Origin: Actinomycetes bacterium
GTDB taxonomy: Bacteria; Actinomycetota; Acidimicrobiia; Acidimicrobiales; Palsa-688
Assembly (NCBI GenBank): GCA_021787365.1
Contig: JAJYMB010000130.1
Span: 1 to 64,000, forward strand
Length of the DNA stretch: 64,000 bases
Direction: 5' to 3'
Of the stretch, positions 59,419 through 64,000 are shown one piece after another (the stretch's first letter is position 1; the number at the start of each line of letters is the position of its first letter). The translations under genes were made by a program, and so were the position numbers. The notes below the pieces were generated by a model. That model made no database searches, was not told the origin of the DNA, and saw nothing but the letters and a program-made list of their open reading frames with translations.

Positions 59419-60378
59419 TCAACCCGTGACTGACCCGGCCGCCAGCCCGTGGACGAGGTAGCGCTGGAAGATCAAATAGATGATGACCACCGGCGCCGCG
59501 CTCACGACTGCAGAGGACATCAGCTGGCCATAGACGGGCAACCCGCCCTCTTCTGAGTTGGCCGAGAAGCGCTCGAGCGCTATGGCCAGGGTCTGGGTGT
59601 TCTGGTTGGTGAACACGCTTGCGAACAGTACGTCGTTCCAGCCCACCAGGAAAGCGAAGAGGAAGGCGACCACCACCGCGGGCAACATGACGGGGAAGAT
59701 CACGCGCGCGAGCGCCCCCAGCTGGCTGCAGCCGTCGACGAGGGCGGCTTCGTCGAGGTCGCGAGGCACCGTCCGCATGTACGCCACCAGCAACCAGGTC
59801 GAAAGCGGCACGCCGAAGGTCATGTACGTGAGGATGATCGGGAAGTACGTCCCGATCATGTGCACCGAGACGGTCGTCTGGACCCAGGAGAACACGGCAA
59901 AGAGCGGCAGTAGGAGCGTGGTGCCCGGGATGGTCTGGACGCCGATCAGGGTGTAGAGGTAGCCATGCCGGCCTCGGAAGGCGAAGCGGGTCAAGGGGTA
60001 CGCGGCCATGAGCGCGACGGCCACGGATAGAGCGGCAGACGTACCTGCGATTATCAAGGTGTTGACCAGGCCTTGGGCCAGGGGAGCTGTGCTCCACATG
60101 CTCACGTAGTTTTGAGCGGTGAGCACCGCGAAGCTGACCACGCCCGCCGCAACATCGTAATTGGGCGTGAACGACATGAGCAGCATGTAGCCCAGCGGCA
60201 CGAGCACGGCGATCAGGACCAAGACCACCACCAGCCGGGAGAGCCAGACGGGCAGCAATAGCTCGGCCTCGCTCTGCACGGCGGAGCCCTTCCGCTGACG
60301 TGGCGGCCAGGACCTCCGGCCGGCCCCGCGGGCGGCTTCTGGCCCGGCGGCCCCGAGAGCGGCTGAGGCCTGGGCCAC
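59419..60378 (-). CDS. Sugar ABC transporter permease, MalG type
   Basis: A 319-residue permease, with about 40 N-terminal cytoplasmic residues and six helices. EAA loop DEAALVDGCSQLGALARVIFP (two parts). GTG 60378 follows directly on the MalF-type gene's TAG. As in the LacI-controlled importer, no ATPase gene is in the operon, so a shared ATPase is likely. Confidence 0.9.
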   Translation of the reverse strand: MAQASAALGAAGPEAARGAGRRSWPPRQRKGSAVQSEAELLLPVWLSRLVVVLVLIAVLVPLGYMLLMSFTPNYDVAAGVVSFAVLTAQNYVSMWSTAPLAQGLVNTLIIAGTSAALSVAVALMAAYPLTRFAFRGRHGYLYTLIGVQTIPGTTLLLPLFAVFSWVQTTVSVHMIGTYFPIILTYMTFGVPLSTWLLVAYMRTVPRDLDEAALVDGCSQLGALARVIFPVMLPAVVVAFLFAFLVGWNDVLFASVFTNQNTQTLAIALERFSANSEEGGLPVYGQLMSSAVVSAAPVVIIYLIFQRYLVHGLAAGSVTG

Positions 60379-61437
60379 CTAGTTCAACCCTCCTGCGAGG
60401 CGGGTCGAGCGCATGTAGATGTAGGCGGGGACCATCAGGATCACCATCGTCACGACGGCGATGGCCGCCGCGTCCCCGAAGTTGAAGAAGGTGAACGCGT
60501 TGTAGTACGCCGCGATCGGCAGCACCTCGGCCCCGGGAGGGGGCGGGCTACCGAACATCACGAAGGCGAGCGTGAAGTTGCCGAAGTGGAAAATGGTCGA
60601 GAGCAGCATGGCGAGCTTCAGCACGCCGGACAGCTCGGGGATGATCACGTGGCGGATGCGCTGGGCCTTGGAGGCGCCGTCGAGCGCAGAGGCCTCGTAG
60701 TGCTCTTTCGGGATAGCCTGCAACCCGGCCAGCGTCATCAGGTAAATGAACGGCCACGTGGCCCAGATCTCGGTGAGCTGCATGGCCCAATAGGCGTGCG
60801 GCCCGATCAGCCAGTAGGTCTGGCCGTTGGTGATCCCGAGGCCCCCGAGGATCTTGTCGACGAGGCCAGAGCCGTTCAGGAACACGACCCGGGCGGTGAG
60901 GGCAGTTACGAAGGTGGGGATGGTGTAAGGGATGAGGTAGATGGCCCGTACTATCCCCCGCCCCCGGAAGCGGCGGTGCACCGAGAAGGCTGCCAGCATC
61001 CCGATCGGGGTGATGACGAGGGTGGTGAGGAGAGAGAAGGCGAACGAGACGAAGATCGACCACCCGAGCGTCACCCCGAGGGTGCTCGGCTGGGTGAAGG
61101 CGTTGACGAAATTCTGGAGGCCGTAGAAGGGCGCCCCCAGCCACTCGTGGAGCGTGTGGACGTTGACGTTGAGCAGCGAGAGCCACACCGTGATGGCCGT
61201 GGGGACCAGCACGATGATGACCAGTGCCGCCGTAGCCGGGATGAGCATCCAAAGCGGCCGGTCCCTCCATTTGCGGGTCGCCTGGGCCCACCACGAGCCG
61301 ACGGCCGGCCCCTCACCAGGGCGCGCGGCCGTGTAGCTCTTGGCGAGCGGGCCCGGTGGCGCCTTGACGGGTGCGGTCACCGCGACCCCTGGGGAGTGCC
61401 AGGCAGCTGTTTCAACGTGCCTCCGGGTCGAAACCAT
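60379..61437 (-). CDS. Sugar ABC transporter permease, MalF type
   Basis: A 352-residue permease: about 60 cytoplasmic residues, then six helices. EAA loop YEASALDGASKAQRIRHVIIP (two parts around the glycine). It follows the binding-protein gene after 86 bp that contain a perfect stem-loop. Confidence 0.9.
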   Translation of the reverse strand: MVSTRRHVETAAWHSPGVAVTAPVKAPPGPLAKSYTAARPGEGPAVGSWWAQATRKWRDRPLWMLIPATAALVIIVLVPTAITVWLSLLNVNVHTLHEWLGAPFYGLQNFVNAFTQPSTLGVTLGWSIFVSFAFSLLTTLVITPIGMLAAFSVHRRFRGRGIVRAIYLIPYTIPTFVTALTARVVFLNGSGLVDKILGGLGITNGQTYWLIGPHAYWAMQLTEIWATWPFIYLMTLAGLQAIPKEHYEASALDGASKAQRIRHVIIPELSGVLKLAMLLSTIFHFGNFTLAFVMFGSPPPPGAEVLPIAAYYNAFTFFNFGDAAAIAVVTMVILMVPAYIYMRSTRLAGGLN

Positions 61438-61445
61438 AGCTGGGC

Positions 61446-61483
61446 GCCGGCCGGGGTGCCCAAGTCTCCAGCCCCCGGCCGGC
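61446..61483 (-). promoter_or_regulatory. Strong stem-loop after binding-protein gene
   Basis: GCCGGCCGGGG (61446-61456) and CCCCGGCCGGC (61473-61483) are perfectly complementary over 11 bp with a 16-nt loop and no U-tract. Same position relative to the binding-protein and permease genes as the stem-loops at 5555, 25016 and 48541. Confidence 0.65.
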
Positions 61484-61523
61484 CTTCCCAGCGCTCATCT
61501 TTGCAGCAGCTGGCGCGGCCAGC

Positions 61524-62951
61524 TCAGGCGTGTGCCTGCGCGGCCGCATTGGCCTGCGCCAGTTGTTGGTTGGCGTAGGCCTGGTCCCATTTGCTGCCGT
61601 GGGTGGCCAGGTAGCTACCGATGTTGTGCATGGCGGTGAGCACGCCCGGCTCGACGTAGGACCAGACCGGAGCGGCAGAGGTCGGGATGGCGTCCTCCTC
61701 GGCCTGTATGAACACCTTGCTCTCCGGCGCGTAGGCCTCGACGGCCTTTATGCCAGCGTTGTTGACCGGTATGTTGCCGTTCAACTTGAACTGGTAGAGC
61801 TGGACGGCCGGGCTCACGGTCACCTTGTCGAACTGGAGGGCTAGCTGCTTCAGCTTGCCGGTCACGTACTTCGGGATGGCGAAGTAGTTGCCGGTGGTCT
61901 CGGTCTCGACCGGGATCCCGTTGGGGGGCAGCTTCGAGTAACCGTAGGGGACGGTCGGGAGGAGCGCGAAGCCGAGGTCGTTTTGTACCGGGGTGCCCTG
62001 GACGGCGGCCTTCCAGCCGTAGCTGGCCAGGATGAACATCGCCACCTGGCCCTTCTCGAACGCTGCTGCCGCTTCGGAGCCGTTCCAGCCGAGCGACTGT
62101 GGCGGTGCTACGTGGAACTGGTCTTCGAGCGCGAAGTAGAACTGCACCGCCTTTTGCATCTGCGGCGTGTCGAAGTTGACGACCTTCCCGTCGGGGCTGA
62201 TCCACTCCCAGGGCTTGGCGCCCCCGAGCTGCGCGTCGTAGAAGAAGTCGTTTTTCCAGGGGTCGTAGGGGTCCTGGGGATCTATCGCGACCCCGTACAC
62301 GCCCTTCACCTTGGCCTGGATCTTCTTTCCGTCGGCAACGAGCTGGTTCCAGGTCTTGGGCGGGCCCGCGATCCCGGCCTCCTTGAAGTACTTGGTGTTG
62401 TAGGCGAGCACGAAGGGGTTGACCTCGTTGATAACACCGATGTACTTGTTGCCCGGCGCGTTGACGTTGGTGATGTCTTGGGCGGACTGGCTAACGCCGG
62501 CGTCGTAGAAGGTGGACGGCATGAACGAGCTCTTGCCGCCGAGCGTGTTCCAGTCGGCATTGGTGAGCGGGGTGAAGTCACCGGTGGCCCAGAGCGTCCC
62601 GACAAAAGACGTCCCGTAGGAGATCACGTCCGGCCCGCTGCCCGACACGGTGGCGGTCTCTATATCGGTGACCTCCTGGGACGGAGACGAGTAGTACTGC
62701 CACCTGAGCGTCGCCCCGGTCTGCTGCTTGAACACCTTGGCGACGTAGTTGTAGTACTCCACCGTCTGCTTGACGTCCGCTCCGGTCGGTGCGCCATCGA
62801 GTGCTGTCAGGGTCATACCCGAGAAGGCGCCATGATGCGGGCTTGGAGCCGCGGACGCCACGCCCCCGACCCCGACGAGAGAGACCATGGCACTGAGCGA
62901 CGCGCCGGTCGCCATCAACCGGCGCAGGTTGCGCCTACGTAATTTTCTCAT
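61524..62951 (-). CDS. Sugar ABC transporter substrate-binding protein (family 1) of the uronate operon
   Basis: A 475-residue MalE-like binding protein. Signal peptide with an Arg-rich start, core MATGASLSAMVSLVGVGGVA and cleavage after ASA; no lipobox cysteine. The mature protein contains TVEYYNYVAKVFKQQTGATL and QVAMFILASYGW. ATG 62951 has AGGAG 6 nt upstream. First gene of the operon SBP, MalF, MalG, isomerase, UxaC; the ligand is probably a uronate or uronide. Confidence 0.92.
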   Translation of the reverse strand: MRKLRRRNLRRLMATGASLSAMVSLVGVGGVASAAPSPHHGAFSGMTLTALDGAPTGADVKQTVEYYNYVAKVFKQQTGATLRWQYYSSPSQEVTDIETATVSGSGPDVISYGTSFVGTLWATGDFTPLTNADWNTLGGKSSFMPSTFYDAGVSQSAQDITNVNAPGNKYIGVINEVNPFVLAYNTKYFKEAGIAGPPKTWNQLVADGKKIQAKVKGVYGVAIDPQDPYDPWKNDFFYDAQLGGAKPWEWISPDGKVVNFDTPQMQKAVQFYFALEDQFHVAPPQSLGWNGSEAAAAFEKGQVAMFILASYGWKAAVQGTPVQNDLGFALLPTVPYGYSKLPPNGIPVETETTGNYFAIPKYVTGKLKQLALQFDKVTVSPAVQLYQFKLNGNIPVNNAGIKAVEAYAPESKVFIQAEEDAIPTSAAPVWSYVEPGVLTAMHNIGSYLATHGSKWDQAYANQQLAQANAAAQAHA

Positions 62952-62989
62952 GCGTTGCTCCTTTGAGGTGGTTGGTTGAAGTTCGGCTG

Positions 62990-63060
62990 CGCGTACGCGA
63001 GCCCCTTCCCCCCCTTTTTGGTGGACAGCCTCCATTTTGTACGCATGTTTGTTCGCGTAC
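62990..63060. promoter_or_regulatory. GCGTAC/GTACGC sites upstream of uronate operon
   Basis: CGCGTACGCG (62990-62999) is a perfect palindrome, and GTACGC (63039-63044) faces GCGTAC (63055-63060) across 10 bp. Both sit 40-110 bp upstream of the binding-protein start and share one half-site, as expected for operators of a dimeric regulator. Confidence 0.45.
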
Positions 63061-63110
63061 TCGCTGCGCCCGTCAACATAGCAGGGTGGGCCGGCACCCG
63101 ACAAGTCACC

Positions 63111-63154
63111 GTGCCATCGCACCTAGGGGCGGGTGCCATCGCACCTCGGGGCGG
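63111..63154. promoter_or_regulatory. Two 22-bp direct repeats, each with a GTGC-N4-GCAC palindrome
   Basis: 63111-63132 and 63133-63154 differ by one base. Each contains GTGCCATCGCAC. The 22-bp spacing equals about two helical turns, so two dimers would bind the same DNA face. They lie in the 321-bp divergent region between the uronate operon and the isomerase gene at 63273. Confidence 0.55.
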
Positions 63155-63272
63155 ACAGCCGAAGGTTGCGGAGCATGGGGCGAGAGCTGCACCATTTTTC
63201 GCAACTATGTCTGTTGCCAGCAGTGGCGCGCCCGTGGCGGCCAGGCTAGTGTCTGCTTTGGAGGTGGGTCTT

Positions 63273-64000
63273 GTGGGCCAAGTTGAAGCTGATCGGCAGC
63301 TGCCGCGTCTGGCTTTTTCGACGCTCGCCTTCCCGAGCCAGAGCCTCGCCGAGGCGGCCGCGTTCGGGCGGCGATCGGGGTACGAGGGCATCGAGTTGCG
63401 GCTCGTGGACGGTGAGCTGATCGACCCGGCCATGTCCGGAGAAGAGCGCAGGCGTGTAAAGCGCGACGTGGGTGGCCTGCCCGTGGTCGCGGTGGACAGT
63501 TCGGTCCGCCTCACCGAGGAGGGCCCCGTGCCACAGATAAAGGCGTTCCTCGAGCTGGCCAACGACTGGGAGGCGCCGGCGGTGCGGGTGTTCGGGGGCA
63601 AGCTGCCCGAAGGCGTTGCCGAACGTCGCCGGGCCTTGGAGGAGGCGGCGAAGGTCCTGGAAGAAGTGGCGCCCCTCGCCGAGCGCCTGGGTGTGGCGGT
63701 CGGGCTCGAGACCCACGACAGCTTCTCGGCTTCGTCCGTGGTGGCCGAGCTGCTCGATCTGGTGCCGTCCCGATGGGTCGGTGCTGTCTGGGACAGCCAC
63801 CACCCTCACCGGATGGGCGAGACGCCAGCCGAGGTTTACGCGAACATAGGGGCTCGCCTCGTGCTCGCCCAGGTAAAAGACGCCCGGAAGAGCGACAGCG
63901 AGCCGAGCGGGTGGCAGCTCGTGCTCATGGGCGAGGGAGAGGTGCCCGTTCGTGACATGCTGGCCGTGCTGGCCGGGGGTGGTTACTCAGGCGTGGTATC
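63273..64000 (+). CDS. Sugar phosphate isomerase/epimerase (TIM barrel), 3' end outside window
   Basis: The open frame runs off the window after 242 codons. GTG 63273 has GGAGG at 63260-63264. Visible TIM-barrel features: LAFSTLAFPSQSLAEAAAF, GYEGIELRL, a Glu-His pair in VGLETHDSFSA, AVWDSHHPHRMGETP (Asp/His metal region) and VLAQVKDARKS. It is related in fold to the isomerase at 58569 but clearly different in sequence. Divergent from the uronate operon and probably co-regulated through the operator repeats. Confidence 0.85.
   Translation, partial: MGQVEADRQLPRLAFSTLAFPSQSLAEAAAFGRRSGYEGIELRLVDGELIDPAMSGEERRRVKRDVGGLPVVAVDSSVRLTEEGPVPQIKAFLELANDWEAPAVRVFGGKLPEGVAERRRALEEAAKVLEEVAPLAERLGVAVGLETHDSFSASSVVAELLDLVPSRWVGAVWDSHHPHRMGETPAEVYANIGARLVLAQVKDARKSDSEPSGWQLVLMGEGEVPVRDMLAVLAGGGYSGVV

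Noticed and set aside
1-64000. Mobile element, tRNA or rRNA as cause of the rne-rplU interruption
   Set aside because: I found no transposase, integrase, terminal inverted repeats or tRNA-like sequence anywhere in the window.

Overview
The window is a 64 kb, very GC-rich stretch with G/C-ended codons and frequent GTG starts. The order RNase E/G, (insert), L21, L27, Obg, ProB is the conserved actinobacterial arrangement, so the host is very probably a member of Actinomycetota. Acidimicrobiia is a guess, not something the sequence proves. I see no rRNA, tRNA, CRISPR array, transposase, integrase or phage gene. Most of the window is a sugar and sugar-acid acquisition region built around five ABC importers.

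Layout. 1-2.0 kb: 3' part of an RNase E/G gene. 2.0-7.7 kb: sugar-acid cassette (SDR, mandelate-racemase-type enolase-superfamily enzyme, ribose-type binding protein, fused permease-ATPase). 7.7-9.6 kb: PEBP-like protein and citrate synthase on the minus strand. 9.7-12.7 kb: rplU-rpmA-obgE-proB. 12.7-21.8 kb: mixed genes (anchored Ser/Thr-rich protein, 6-phosphogluconate dehydrogenase, HtrA-like protease divergent from an HxlR regulator with DUF711, aldo/keto reductase, FIST protein, MarR regulator, 14-TM exporter). 22.0-27.7 kb: LacI-controlled MalEFG-type importer. 27.8-29.8 kb: DUF4032 protein and a small membrane protein. 29.8-40.8 kb: ROK repressor, ROK kinase, SBP_5-type importer, PfkB kinase and GH4 glycosidase, probably for beta-glucosides. 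40.8-44.1 kb: Asp-box propeller and DUF885 metallopeptidase-like protein. 44.1-52.6 kb: second Opp/Dpp-type importer, split into two convergent units, plus a regulator remnant and an uncharacterised toroid-like enzyme. 52.7-56.0 kb: DNA glycosylase, ferredoxin-type reductase, MFS carrier. 56.0-64.0 kb: uronate operon (binding protein, two permeases, TIM-barrel isomerase, UxaC), a Gfo/Idh/MocA oxidoreductase and a second TIM-barrel isomerase cut by the window end.

How it works together (inference). ABC systems import oligosaccharides and sugar acids. Kinases plus a GH4 phospho-glycosidase handle beta-glucosides without any visible PTS. UxaC, the SDR and the dehydratase feed hexuronates toward 2-keto-3-deoxy sugar acids. 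Gnd and citrate synthase are central-carbon neighbours. LacI, ROK, MarR and HxlR regulators sit next to palindromic candidate operators.

The most unusual features are: a single 1071-residue permease-ATPase-ATPase polypeptide and two further fusions of ABC subunits in separate systems; five substrate-binding proteins that all lack a lipobox, four of them followed by a strong stem-loop before the permease genes; seven genes with a TANNNT box 5-9 nt before the start codon and no convincing Shine-Dalgarno, suggesting leaderless mRNAs; and short tandem repeats (10-30 bp units) at many gene edges, one of which repeats a ribosome-binding site plus ATG in front of the HxlR gene.
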